Notes under the pieces: model-generated | The model's input: the letters and a program-made list of their open reading frames with translations, nothing else | What the model was told of the DNA's origin: nothing | Databases searched by the model: none | From: Anaerolineales bacterium | Lineage (GTDB): Bacteria > Chloroflexota > Anaerolineae > 4572-78 > J111 | DNA: 64,000 nucleotides | Assembly (NCBI GenBank): GCA_020634855.1 | Contig: JACKAU010000002.1 | Location: 372,001 to 436,000, forward strand | Reading direction: 5' to 3' | Position numbers and translations under genes: made by a program | Part shown: piece after piece, positions 8,869-17,372 of the stretch | How positions within the stretch are numbered: the stretch's first letter is position 1 | Layout of the letters: the number at the start of each line of letters is the position of its first letter

Positions 8869-9075
8869 TCAGACGACGTCCAAATCTTCCATCACCATTT
8901 CCGCTGCCACCCGGCCTGACAGCGTCACTAGCGGTACCCCGCCGCCGGGGTGGGTTGTGCCGCCGGCTGCCGGGTTTTGCTCAAAAATTACCACTCGCTG
9001 ACCTGCCGCCGCCAGGTGGATGGCGCTGCTCAGCCCACCGATGCCCGCACCGATGACAACAACCGGATCAGCCAT
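8869..9075 (-). pseudogene. Internally deleted CrtI/CrtD-type carotenoid desaturase remnant
   Basis: A 68-codon frame. The first 39 residues are the N-terminal FAD-binding segment of a CrtI-family desaturase (VVVIGAGIGGLSSAIHLAAA, then VVIFEQNPAAGG). The next residues are the extreme C-terminus of the same family (TTHPGGGVPLVTLSGRVAAE). About 400 or more residues that normally separate these blocks are missing, with the join at the shared Gly-Gly codons (about 8959-8964) and the frame kept. The ATG overlaps the glycosyltransferase stop by 8 nt, as in an operon, so a full gene probably once ended this operon. A likely original activity is a 3',4'-desaturase (CrtD), as inference. The short product lacks the catalytic core and cannot be an active enzyme. 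Confidence 0.8.
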
Positions 9076-10240
9076 TGGCGCCTCGTCCCGAGGCTGATTT
9101 AGGCGTGAGGGTTCGCCCCTTCCAACGCGGCCCACCAAAACGCCAACGCCACCAGATCGATTGGCCGGCAATCCAGGTCATTAACAAAACTGAGATCGGC
9201 AGCAGGACGGCATCCGTCACACGCTGGTGAGTGACAGATGCCGTCAGCGCCCGTAAGCCAACCCCCAGACTAACCAACAGCAGAGGCCAGACCGGCCAAT
9301 GCGGAACTCCGCCCCACCAGCCCAAAATTAGCCACACCCACGGCATTACAAAAATGAGTAGATGAAATAATGTGGCCAACATCAACAGCGGAATACGATC
9401 ACCGTAACCGGCTAAAATATTCTTGGCAAAGCCGTCACGGACGCCAGCCCAGTTTTGATACATCCGGCAGCCAATTAGCCAGTTGCCGTCAACCATCCGC
9501 AGACGGAGCCGGTGGGCTTTGACTCGCCGGGCCAGAATAACATCCTCCAGCACCTCACCCCGCACGGCCGCGTGGCCGCCGATCAAGGTGTACGCCTGCC
9601 GTCGAAAAGCCAGACATTGCCCATTAGCCGCGGCCAGGGCCGGCCAGGGCGTATGATGGACCAACGGCAGCGGGAGATAACCGATAATCGCCAGGGCCAT
9701 TAGCGGCACGACCATCCGCTCAGGCCAGTTTTGGCTGTGCTGAGTCGGCCAAACCGTTAGCACATCCGCTCGGGTCTGCTCGATGGCGGTGACCACGGCG
9801 GCTAAGGCAGCCGGCTGCCAATTGACATCGGCATCGACGAAGATCAGCCACTCGCCGGTGGCATGCTGAGCCAACTGGTGACAGGCCCAATTCTTGCCAA
9901 GCCAGCCTGCCGGCAGCGGCTGGCCGCCGATCACCCTTAGTCGCGCGTCGCCATAACCCGCCGACCGAGCGATCTCAGCAGTGGCGTCCTGAGAGTGATC
10001 GTCAAGGACGATTATTTCGAAATCGGGGTAGGTTTGGGCCAGCAACCGGCTGACCGTTTGACCGATGACGGAAGCCTCATTTCGAGCAGGAATTAAAATC
10101 GACACCGTCGGCCAGCTAGCGGATCGATCTTTGGCTGTCTTGGGTGGAGACTCTAGTTGAGGAAAAGTCAAGGCATTGATAATGGCAATGGAGACCATTC
10201 CGATGAGGACAACAGTCACAAACAAAAGGAGCAGCGTCAT
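9068..10240 (-). CDS. Family 2 glycosyltransferase of the carotenoid operon (CruC-like role)
   Basis: A 390-residue membrane glycosyltransferase. An N-terminal transmembrane helix (about 3-25) precedes a GT-A domain with VSILIPARNEASVIG, the DDHS motif and the metal-binding D-x-D (IFVDADVNW). An acceptor-site EDV (VLEDVILARR) follows, then C-terminal transmembrane helices (about 290-360). This architecture matches glucosyltransferases that act on hydroxylated carotenoids (CruC, CrtQ-like). Sitting after crtYcd and cruF it would glycosylate the 1'-hydroxyl made by CruF, as inference from context. Its start overlaps the plsY-like stop (ATGA) and its end overlaps the desaturase remnant, so translation is coupled across the operon. 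Confidence 0.8.
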   Translation of the reverse strand: MTLLLLFVTVVLIGMVSIAIINALTFPQLESPPKTAKDRSASWPTVSILIPARNEASVIGQTVSRLLAQTYPDFEIIVLDDHSQDATAEIARSAGYGDARLRVIGGQPLPAGWLGKNWACHQLAQHATGEWLIFVDADVNWQPAALAAVVTAIEQTRADVLTVWPTQHSQNWPERMVVPLMALAIIGYLPLPLVHHTPWPALAAANGQCLAFRRQAYTLIGGHAAVRGEVLEDVILARRVKAHRLRLRMVDGNWLIGCRMYQNWAGVRDGFAKNILAGYGDRIPLLMLATLFHLLIFVMPWVWLILGWWGGVPHWPVWPLLLVSLGVGLRALTASVTHQRVTDAVLLPISVLLMTWIAGQSIWWRWRFGGPRWKGRTLTPKSASGRGANG

Positions 10241-10836
10241 GTAAGTCGCCCGGCCTTTCTGAGCCAGGCTCTCAACTGCGGGGGTTGGGCCAAATCGTCG
10301 CGATGTTTCCAGGCGATGACCAGACTGTTGCCTAGCCAGACGACTAGCACCGGCGCGCCGTAACCGGCCAGCAACAGATAGATTAGTAGGCTGGCCAGGG
10401 CCAACAGTACGCTCCAGCCATCAACCGATACCAGGGCGTACCACATCAGGAACAAGGCCAAAATTACGCCAAACCCTTGAAGACCCAATAAGCCCAACCA
10501 AACGCCGCCCGTGACGGCGATGGCCTTGCCGCCTCTGAACTTGAGAAACGGCGAGAAAGCATGACCTAAAATCGGAGCTAGCGAGATTGGCGCCAGCGAC
10601 CAGCCGTCGAGTCCAAGCCAATACCAGGCCAGCCCCACCGGTATGGCCCCTTTTGAAATATCCAGAACCGCCGCCAGCACCCCGAGCGGCCAGCCGCCGG
10701 CTCGGACCACATTTGTCGCGCCCGGATTGTGGTCGCCGTAACGCCGGATGTCGGTTTGGAGAAATAATCGACCGATCCACACCGAGAAAGGCAGCGATCC
10801 TGAAACAAACGAAATAATAGTCCACAGAGCAGTCAA
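10237..10836 (-). CDS. plsY: PlsY-like glycerol-3-phosphate acyltransferase (TTG start) in carotenoid operon
   Basis: Integral membrane acyltransferase of the PlsY family (acyl-phosphate to glycerol-3-phosphate), 199 residues, the family size. Motifs seen: GSLPFSVWIGRLF, then YGDHNPGATNVVRAGGW (PlsY motif 1, usually GSGNxGATN), and GHAFSPFLKFRGGKAIAV (motif 2). About five transmembrane helices fit. A long upstream extension in this frame overlaps cruF and is spurious. The start is TTG at 10836, overlapping the cruF stop as TTGA, with an AAGGAGG ribosome site 8 nt before it. Lying between cruF and the glycosyltransferase it may supply lipid precursor or, speculatively, acylate the carotenoid glycoside. 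Confidence 0.8.
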   Translation of the reverse strand: MTALWTIISFVSGSLPFSVWIGRLFLQTDIRRYGDHNPGATNVVRAGGWPLGVLAAVLDISKGAIPVGLAWYWLGLDGWSLAPISLAPILGHAFSPFLKFRGGKAIAVTGGVWLGLLGLQGFGVILALFLMWYALVSVDGWSVLLALASLLIYLLLAGYGAPVLVVWLGNSLVIAWKHRDDLAQPPQLRAWLRKAGRLT

Positions 10837-11651
10837 CTGCCACGCCTCCTTGTTTTTACACGCCATAGTAGAAAAATGAAGCTGCCCATCCCCATCGCGC
10901 CGGCCAGGGCAGGACCGGGTAAATTCCACAAAAAGAGTAACCCAACGGTTTCTAACAACCAAACCGCGATATAAACGACCACCAGCGCATATGGCAGCAT
11001 TTTTCCCGGCCGCGCCAGAATGGTCACCAAGGCAGCAGTCAAGGCCCAGCCCCAGAAATTCTGCCAGGGAATGCCAAAGTAGCCGCTCGGCTGATCCCAA
11101 ACCCAAAACCCCCAGGCCACCATCTGCGGGTCAAGAAAGAGGTCCCAGGCGGTGAATGCCAGAGCGCTAACCCCCACAAAGCGCCAACCCGATGTCTGGC
11201 CGGTCAACTGGGAAGCTACCGCCCAAGCGACCGGCAACATCATCAGCCAAGCTAGAGGAATGAGCAGCGGCACGCCCGCTAGCTGCGGTTGGAGTTGGGC
11301 GGTGTAGTGGTAAGCGCCGAAAGGCCAGCCGACCTCAGTACCGATGGCTTCCATCGAAAAAGTCGTCAGTAATATAAATATCACTATGCGTAATGTTTTA
11401 GTCACATCCCAGACGCTGCCCAAAATAACGAGAACCAGCCATGTTTGTAAAAGGACACTCAAAAGCACGCCCCATTTAAGAGCTGCCTCACCCCACCCCC
11501 ACTTAGCGATAGGCAACAGAATCATCGATAGCAGCCAGCCGGCGAACAGCACCGTCTGCCCCATGTTGTTAGCCGATAGTTGCCTAACCCATTGGGTTGG
11601 GGGTGACCCAACATCAAGATTTCGAAATACATCTAAACGATTTCGCAACAT
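10833..11651 (-). CDS. cruF: CruF-type carotenoid 1',2'-hydratase
   Basis: A polytopic membrane protein of 272 residues of the DUF422/CruF family. Members add water across the 1',2' double bond of the psi end of gamma-carotene or lycopene-type carotenoids. The family block METxG-like (SMEAIGTEVGWPFGAYHYT, then GVPLLIPLAWLMM) and the later TAWDLFLDPQMVAWGFW segment are present. Seven or so hydrophobic helices are visible. The first 30 residues are polar and atypical, so a slightly later start is possible. It follows crtYcd by 3 bp and overlaps the plsY-like gene. Together with CrtYcd it would give 1'-hydroxy-gamma-carotene. Confidence 0.88.
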   Translation of the reverse strand: MLRNRLDVFRNLDVGSPPTQWVRQLSANNMGQTVLFAGWLLSMILLPIAKWGWGEAALKWGVLLSVLLQTWLVLVILGSVWDVTKTLRIVIFILLTTFSMEAIGTEVGWPFGAYHYTAQLQPQLAGVPLLIPLAWLMMLPVAWAVASQLTGQTSGWRFVGVSALAFTAWDLFLDPQMVAWGFWVWDQPSGYFGIPWQNFWGWALTAALVTILARPGKMLPYALVVVYIAVWLLETVGLLFLWNLPGPALAGAMGMGSFIFLLWRVKTRRRGS

Positions 11652-11654
11652 GCC

Positions 11655-12464
11655 TTAACGGTTCTCCGATACCAGAAGCCACACCGAGCGTTTTTTCCAA
11701 AACCGTTCAAACCGCACCGCGCTTTGCCGAGAAAGCACCAGCACCAGCCCAAATACAACCAGGATATTCGTCGCAGCAAAGAAAACCAACTCTTCGAGAG
11801 GTAAGATACCGGCCAAATAAATATTCAAGGACAGCGCCGGATTGATCGTCCAGGTGCCGCTGCTAATAGCCAGGGCATCGGCGGCGCTTAAATAGAGCGT
11901 GGTTGGGAGCAAACTCAGCAGTACCAGACGCCGATGCCGCCACAGAATATCGGCTCCAAAGCCCACTTGCAACATGATCGGCGGCAAAGCCCAGACCAGC
12001 TCCAGCGCCAGATACGTCCCCGGCAACCAGCCGATTGTCAAAATGTAGGCCAGTCCCAGCCACAGCAAGCCAAGCAACCCGATCAACCACAGGCGTACCC
12101 ACCCGTAATCCGAGCCCAATTCTGGCCCCGGCTTGACCCGTCGAGCCAATCCGATCAGCCACAGGCCGGTAAAAAGCGGCTGAAGTACAAAAAAGGTGTA
12201 CTCTTCCAACGGAACCCAACCCCAGACAATACCCGTCACCAGTTGGGGATCGTACCACCAGACACGATTGGCAACCAAGTAGTTATCCCAGGGGGTAGTG
12301 TAAATCAAGGCCACCGCAACGTGGGTAGCCAAAGCAACCATCGGCGGCCAGTTTCGGAGCGTATCCGGCAGACGGCGCTTTTGCCGAATATCGTACGTCA
12401 TTAATCCGCCCAAAAAGAGCAGCGGCAGCCCTAGAAAAATTGTAAGAAATCCGAAATAAGTCAT
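11655..12464 (-). CDS. crtYcd: Lycopene beta-cyclase, fused CrtYc-CrtYd type
   Basis: A 269-residue membrane protein made of two homologous lycopene cyclase domains in one chain, as in archaeal CrtY and the N-terminus of fungal CrtYB. The diagnostic TTPWDNYLV is near residue 56. The VPLEEYTFF of the first half (about 84) is echoed by LPLEELVFF in the second half (about 220). It is unrelated to the flavoprotein cyclases CrtL/CrtY. It is the first gene of the leftward carotenoid operon and divergent from crtB across 293 bp. Whether it makes one or two beta rings is unknown, but the downstream cruF implies a monocyclic product. Confidence 0.9.
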   Translation of the reverse strand: MTYFGFLTIFLGLPLLFLGGLMTYDIRQKRRLPDTLRNWPPMVALATHVAVALIYTTPWDNYLVANRVWWYDPQLVTGIVWGWVPLEEYTFFVLQPLFTGLWLIGLARRVKPGPELGSDYGWVRLWLIGLLGLLWLGLAYILTIGWLPGTYLALELVWALPPIMLQVGFGADILWRHRRLVLLSLLPTTLYLSAADALAISSGTWTINPALSLNIYLAGILPLEELVFFAATNILVVFGLVLVLSRQSAVRFERFWKKRSVWLLVSENR

Positions 12465-12757
12465 CTAAACTCGATATATTTATCTACAAATCCTGGACAA
12501 AATACAGATTACTCAGGTTAATTTAAGCTTTCTATGGGAAAGTACCATAAATACTATATTTTGTCAATATTTTGTCGATAATCATCCTGGTTTTAATGTT
12601 ACAGTTGTGTTTCGAAACGATATGTTTGTTGAGCCTCGACAAAAAGCCGGTTAGGTTGAATTTAGCAGCCCAGGTGATTGGCGCTTTCTCAATGTAAGCC
12701 AGCGTAATAGTCACCTGAATAGATAGGTCAAATCTTAGCTAAAAGGATGGACAGAAA
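12465..12757. other. Divergent carotenoid regulatory region
   Basis: AT-rich spacer between crtYcd (leftward) and crtB (rightward). It must carry promoters for both operons. A candidate leftward promoter is annotated at 12539-12567. I see no recognised operator (for example a CarH/LitR repeat). Confidence 0.6.
12539..12567 (-). promoter_or_regulatory. Candidate promoter of the crtYcd operon
   Basis: Read leftward: TTGACA at 12567-12562, a 17-bp spacer, then TACTTT at 12544-12539. The -35 is perfect and the -10 weak. It lies about 75 nt before the crtYcd start codon. Confidence 0.35.
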
Positions 12758-13729
12758 GTGCAAACACACGCTTGGGAACAACAGTTGATCTCATTAGCTC
12801 ACGAAGCGTTACACAGCTCGCCGCTGGATCTTCATGAGCGAAAGTCGTTGTTTGATGAAACAGCACTGATTGACCGGGCCTACGACTACTGCGAACGGCT
12901 CACAGCCAATCACAGTAAATCGTTTTTTCTGGCTTCAGGATTGCTGCCGGCGGACAAGCGCCGGGCAGTACGGGCCTTGTATGCTTTTTGCCGAATTAGT
13001 GACGACATTATTGACAATAGTTCAGATTACAGTGAAACCCACTTAAAAGCGTGGCGTCAGCGTATTCTGACCTCACATCCGAGCCGCAACGATCCGGTGG
13101 CGCTGGCCTGGGCCGATACCCGCTTGCGCTGCCGGATTCCGCTGCGCTACGCCGAACAACTCATCGATGGCGTAGCCCGTGATTTGCGCCAGAATCGATA
13201 CCATACCTTTGCCGAGCTAACCACCTACGCATACGGCGTAGCCTCAACCGTGGGGCTGATGAGTATGCACATCATCGGCTTCACGGGCCGAGAAGCGATT
13301 CCGTATGCCATCAAATTAGGGGTAGCCCTCCAATTAACCAACATTTTGCGGGATGTGGCCGAAGATTGGCAGGCCGGCCGCATCTACCTACCGCTGGCCG
13401 AGTTGGCCGCCTTTGATTTAACCGAAGCCGATCTGGCGCTCGGTCAGGTCGATGGCCGCTGGCGGAAATTCATGCGTTTTCAGATTGAACGTAATCGGCG
13501 GCTTTACGCTGAAGCACGGCCTGGGATTGCCTTGCTCGATCCCCGCGGACGCCTGGCGATTGCGGCGGCGGCCAAATTGTATGAAGGAATTCTCGACGAC
13601 ATCGAGCGGCACGATTATGACATATTTACTCGGCGCGCTTATGTAAACAAGTGGATTAAGGTAAAAATGCTGCCGGGCATCTGGTGGCAAAGTAAACACA
13701 TTCAATTCAATAAAGGCAGCTATTCATGA
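12758..13729 (+). CDS. crtB: Phytoene synthase
   Basis: Condenses two geranylgeranyl diphosphates to phytoene, the first committed step of carotenoid synthesis. Both aspartate-rich motifs that bind diphosphate-Mg2+ are present: ALYAFCRISDDIID near residue 75 and LTNILRDVAEDWQAGRIYLP near 200. At 323 residues it has family length. The start is GTG at 12758 with an AAAAGGA ribosome site at 12741-12747. The nearby ATG at 12747 is out of frame. Its end overlaps crtI by 4 nt (ATGA), so the two are translationally coupled. Confidence 0.95.
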   Translation: MQTHAWEQQLISLAHEALHSSPLDLHERKSLFDETALIDRAYDYCERLTANHSKSFFLASGLLPADKRRAVRALYAFCRISDDIIDNSSDYSETHLKAWRQRILTSHPSRNDPVALAWADTRLRCRIPLRYAEQLIDGVARDLRQNRYHTFAELTTYAYGVASTVGLMSMHIIGFTGREAIPYAIKLGVALQLTNILRDVAEDWQAGRIYLPLAELAAFDLTEADLALGQVDGRWRKFMRFQIERNRRLYAEARPGIALLDPRGRLAIAAAAKLYEGILDDIERHDYDIFTRRAYVNKWIKVKMLPGIWWQSKHIQFNKGSYS

Positions 13730-15210
13730 GAAAAAAGATCATTGTCATCGGCAGCGGCTTTGGCGGTTTAGCGGCAGCAGTCCGGCTGGCGACCAAGGGC
13801 TACGATGTCGAAATTTTCGAAAAGCGAGACAAGTTGGGCGGCAGAGCCTATGTTTACGAGAAAAACGGCTTCAAATTCGATGGCGGGCCGACCGTTATCA
13901 CCGCGCCGTTTCTCTTTGACGAACTCTTTGAAGCGGCCGGCAAACGCCGCGAAGATTACATCACCTTTGTTCCGTGCGATCCCTTCTACCGCATATTCAA
14001 TCACGAAGGCCGCGCCTTCGACTACAACGGCGACGAACGGTTCATTCTGGACCAGATAGAAAAATGGAATCCGGCCGATGTCACCGGCTACCAAAAATTT
14101 ATGAGCACCACCAAAGCCATTTTTGAGAAGGGCTTCGTCGAACTGGCCGACAAACCCTTTCTATCGGTGCTGGATATGGTCAAAGTGACGCCTGATCTGA
14201 TCAAGCTGCAATCCTACCTGAGCGTCTACAAGTACGCCGCCCAATTCGTCCAGGACGACTTCCTCCGGCGCTGTTTTTCGTTCCACCCACTGCTGGTCGG
14301 CGGCAACCCGTTCGACTCGCCCTCCATCTACGCCATGATCCATTATCTGGAGCGAGAGTGGGGCATTCACTATGCACTGGGAGGCACAGGAGCCATTGTC
14401 GAGGCGTTGGGCCGGCTGTTCAATGAGTTAGGCGGCAAAATTCATCTCAATGCTGCCGTTGACGAAATCCTGATCAACGACCGCCGCCGGGTGACCGGCA
14501 TTCGCCTGGATAACGGCTCGATCCACCAAGCTGACGATATTGTGTGTAATGCCGATGTGGCCTTTACGTATCTCAATCTGATTCCGGCGCAGTACCGCCG
14601 TAAATATACCGATCACAAAATCAAACGAATGAAATACAGTATGTCGCTTTTTGTCATCTACTTTGGTACCAAGCGCCGTTACACCGATACGGGGCTGGCC
14701 CATCATAACATCATCTTGGGTCGCCGCTACAAAAGCCTCCTGGACGACATCTTCAAGAAAAAAGTGCTGGCCGATGACTTCTCACTCTATCTGCACATGC
14801 CGACCATCACCGATCCGTCCATTGCGCCGACAGGTTGCGAAAACTTCTACGTGCTCGCGCCAGTGCCACATCTGGGCGGACCGGTCGATTGGACCCAGGC
14901 GGCCAAGCCCTATCGAGACAGCATTATCGGCTTTCTAGAGGAGAATTACTTGCCCGATCTAGAGGAAAACATCATCGCCGAGCATTATATCGACCCACTG
15001 CATTTTCAAAACACGCTTAACAGCTATCTCGGTTCGGCTTTTTCGGTGCAGCCTATTTTAACCCAGTCGGCCTGGTTCCGGCCGCACAATCGCTCGGAGG
15101 AGTTCGAAAATCTTTACTTTGTTGGCGCGGGCACCCATCCCGGTGCGGGGCTGCCGGGCGTTTTATCATCAGCTAAAATTGCCGAACATTTGCTCAACGG
15201 GAGTCACTAA
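13726..15210 (+). CDS. crtI: Phytoene desaturase
   Basis: FAD-dependent CrtI-type desaturase of 494 residues converting phytoene to lycopene through several dehydrogenations at the membrane surface. The N-terminal dinucleotide motif IIVIGSGFGGLAAAVRLA is followed by FEKRDKLGGRAYV and FKFDGGPTVITAP. The C-terminal block LYFVGAGTHPGAGLPGVLSS is the CrtI signature. It overlaps crtB by 4 nt. It is intact, unlike the shortened homologue at 8869-9075, which it cannot have been copied from recently given the sequence difference in the shared ends. Confidence 0.95.
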   Translation: MRKKIIVIGSGFGGLAAAVRLATKGYDVEIFEKRDKLGGRAYVYEKNGFKFDGGPTVITAPFLFDELFEAAGKRREDYITFVPCDPFYRIFNHEGRAFDYNGDERFILDQIEKWNPADVTGYQKFMSTTKAIFEKGFVELADKPFLSVLDMVKVTPDLIKLQSYLSVYKYAAQFVQDDFLRRCFSFHPLLVGGNPFDSPSIYAMIHYLEREWGIHYALGGTGAIVEALGRLFNELGGKIHLNAAVDEILINDRRRVTGIRLDNGSIHQADDIVCNADVAFTYLNLIPAQYRRKYTDHKIKRMKYSMSLFVIYFGTKRRYTDTGLAHHNIILGRRYKSLLDDIFKKKVLADDFSLYLHMPTITDPSIAPTGCENFYVLAPVPHLGGPVDWTQAAKPYRDSIIGFLEENYLPDLEENIIAEHYIDPLHFQNTLNSYLGSAFSVQPILTQSAWFRPHNRSEEFENLYFVGAGTHPGAGLPGVLSSAKIAEHLLNGSH

Positions 15211-15306
15211 TCGACTCGCAGCCGGCTCGCTTGCACAGTTTGACGGGTTGTAATAAGATGTTTCTCAGAGACTGGGTACCGGATTTATTATTCAGGTACA
15301 GGAATT

Positions 15307-16659
15307 ATGAATCATACGGCAAAAAATAGAGTTGAACTGAAACAACCTGGCGCTGAACAAAAGCGTGTTGAAGAAATTCTACAACAACGTAACCGAGAAC
15401 TGGCCTTAATTAGTCAAGCCAGCCAACTTTTTACCTCGACTTTAGAGTTAGAGCAGGTTCTCGAAATTGTGTTAAGCGGCACTCACAACTTGTTAAATAT
15501 CACCGCAACCTCATTTTGGCTGCGCATTCCGGAAACCGGCGAGTTGGTCTGCCAGCATGCCATCGGAGCGGGGGCTGAAACGGTAATCGGCTGGCGATTG
15601 GCGGAGGGGCAGGGGCTGGCCGGCTGGGCCGCGCAGACAGGGCAAAGTTTGCTCGTTCCGGATGCTAAACAGGACAGCCGTCATTTTGGGATGGTTGACC
15701 AGCAATCAGGGATCAATTTTCGCTCCATTTTGAGTATTCCGCTGCGCACCCGCCGAGGTGTAATCGGTGTATTAAATTTGGTCGATACGGAAGTGGGTCG
15801 ATTTACCGAGGATGAATTGTCGCTGGTCGACTCAATTGCCACCGCTGCGGCCATCGCCATCGAAAATGCCCGCCTTTATCAGGAAGCGCAGGAGGAGATT
15901 GCCCAACGTAAACTCATCGAGACTATTCTGCGCGAACGAAATGAGGAACTGGATGCCTTTGCTCATACAGTGGCTCATAATCTCAAAAATCCATTGAGTA
16001 CGGCCATCGGTTATACCGATTTTCTCTTGTTTGACCCGGAAGCGGTGAGTCCCAAGGAGTTGAACGACTGCTTGCAAATTATTAAATCGGCGGGGAAAAA
16101 GGCCGTGAGTATTATTGATGAACTGCTGTTGTTAGCCACGGTTCGCAAAAATGAAACCGAGCACCAACCGCTTAATATGACGGCCATCATTGAACAAGTT
16201 CAGGAACGGTTGCAGCCGATGATTAAAGAGTATCAGGCTGAAATAAGTGTGCCACCGATCTGGCCGACCGCCTTGGGCTACGCGCCCTGGGTTGAAGAGG
16301 TCTGGACTAACTATATCACGAACGGTCTTAAATATGGGGGCAGTCCGCCCAAACTAGAATTAGGCGCCAATCTGGATGAAAGTAATATGGTTTGCTTTTG
16401 GGTTCGCGATAGCGGGCCGGGGTTGTCGGAGGCCGATCAGATCCATTTATTTATCGAGTTCAATCGGCTCAACCGGGTGGGTACTAAAGGTCACGGTCTG
16501 GGACTGTCAATTGTCAAACGTATCGTTGAAAAATTGGGTGGTCAAGTTGGCGTCCAGAGCGAACCGGATCAGGGCAGCATTTTTTTCTTTACATTACCGA
16601 TGGCAGCCAATATATCAAACGGAGTTAAGGGCAATTCATCACCGCTCATTAATTCATAA
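15307..16659 (+). CDS. GAF-domain sensor histidine kinase
   Basis: A soluble kinase of 450 residues. An N-terminal coiled coil (about 10-40) leads into a GAF domain (about 40-190, with LLNITATSFWLRIPETGELV and FRSILSIPLRTRRGVIGVLN) and a second helical linker. The phospho-acceptor His is in FAHTVAHNLKNPLSTAIGY, the variant H-box of phytochrome-like kinases. HATPase_c follows: N-box VWTNYITNGLKYGG, G1 DSGPGL, G2 GHGLGLSIVKRI. No chromophore-binding Cys typical of phytochromes is apparent, so a light role is not supported. No regulator is adjacent. It starts 97 bp after crtI and could be co-transcribed with it. Confidence 0.9.
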   Translation: MNHTAKNRVELKQPGAEQKRVEEILQQRNRELALISQASQLFTSTLELEQVLEIVLSGTHNLLNITATSFWLRIPETGELVCQHAIGAGAETVIGWRLAEGQGLAGWAAQTGQSLLVPDAKQDSRHFGMVDQQSGINFRSILSIPLRTRRGVIGVLNLVDTEVGRFTEDELSLVDSIATAAAIAIENARLYQEAQEEIAQRKLIETILRERNEELDAFAHTVAHNLKNPLSTAIGYTDFLLFDPEAVSPKELNDCLQIIKSAGKKAVSIIDELLLLATVRKNETEHQPLNMTAIIEQVQERLQPMIKEYQAEISVPPIWPTALGYAPWVEEVWTNYITNGLKYGGSPPKLELGANLDESNMVCFWVRDSGPGLSEADQIHLFIEFNRLNRVGTKGHGLGLSIVKRIVEKLGGQVGVQSEPDQGSIFFFTLPMAANISNGVKGNSSPLINS

Positions 16660-16670
16660 TCTGCCCGAAA

Positions 16671-16704
16671 TAAAAAAGGAGTCCAAAAACGAAATTGGAC
16701 TCCT
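16671..16704 (-). terminator. Terminator of the leftward mhqO-mhqD-like operon
   Basis: A perfect 10-bp stem (16677-16686 with 16695-16704) and an 8-nt loop, followed leftward by a run of U (the AAAAAA at 16672-16677 on the plus strand). It begins 18 nt after the esterase stop codon. Confidence 0.75.
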
Positions 16705-16721
16705 CTAAATACCTCTGACCG

Positions 16722-17372
16722 CTAGGCGGTCACAACCCCTTCAACAATTCCACGAGCTTGATCGATTTCGTCCTGAATGATCGTATGCCCCATATTTGGA
16801 TAGATACGCTCAGTAACGGCTGCGCCCAGCGCTTCAAAGACAGCGGTCGATTCGTGAACCCGCTCCACCGGAATGTGAAAATCGGAGTCGCTGCACCCCA
16901 CAAAAACCGGCATCCCCTCAAGCGATCCCTCATAATTGCGCGGCGTACCCGGCGGTCCAATCACCCCGCCGCTAAAGGCCAGCAATCCACCGTAGGGACG
17001 CGCATTGCGCGCCACAAATTCCGACGCCAGACAGGCTCCTTGCGAAAACCCGGCCAGTACGATTTTCTCGGCCGGGATACCGGCGGCCTCAATTTGAGCG
17101 ATCAAATCACCCAGTACGGCCAGTCCGGACGACAGGTCCGGCTCATTGCCAGGAATCGGCGACAGAAAACTGTTCGGATACCAGGTATTGTTAGCCGCCT
17201 GAGGCGCAAGATAAACGAAATCGGGATGATAAAGCGCATTAGCCAATTCCAGGATACTCGGCGCAGTGGCGCCGCGGCCGTGGACTAGAATCATCGCGGC
17301 TTTGGCTTCATTTAAGGGCTGACCGGCCGTATAAACCGGTTGTCCTCGATGCGGTAGGCCCTGGTTACTCAT
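16722..17372 (-). CDS. Phospholipase/carboxylesterase family hydrolase (MhqD-like)
   Basis: A 216-residue alpha/beta hydrolase of the carboxylesterase/phospholipase family. The nucleophile elbow is GFSQGACLASE, the Asp is near 'CSDSDFHIPVERV' and the His in YPNMGHTI. In Bacillus the homologue MhqD is co-regulated with the ring-cleaving dioxygenase MhqO by MhqR and helps resist methylhydroquinone. Here the start overlaps the dioxygenase stop by 8 nt and a MarR regulator lies just upstream, so the same module is very likely. The natural substrate is not known from sequence. Confidence 0.85.
   Translation of the reverse strand: MSNQGLPHRGQPVYTAGQPLNEAKAAMILVHGRGATAPSILELANALYHPDFVYLAPQAANNTWYPNSFLSPIPGNEPDLSSGLAVLGDLIAQIEAAGIPAEKIVLAGFSQGACLASEFVARNARPYGGLLAFSGGVIGPPGTPRNYEGSLEGMPVFVGCSDSDFHIPVERVHESTAVFEALGAAVTERIYPNMGHTIIQDEIDQARGIVEGVVTA

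Noticed and set aside
10837..11106. 90-codon upstream extension of the plsY-like gene
   Set aside because: It lies inside cruF in another frame. AAGGAGG and the TTGA overlap mark the start at 10836.
12465..12757. CarH/LitR-type light operator
   Set aside because: No repeated operator of that class and no such regulator gene is seen here.
15307..16659. Bacteriophytochrome controlling carotenoid synthesis
   Set aside because: The H-box resembles phytochrome kinases, but there is a single GAF domain without PAS/PHY domains or a clear chromophore Cys, so light sensing is not supported.
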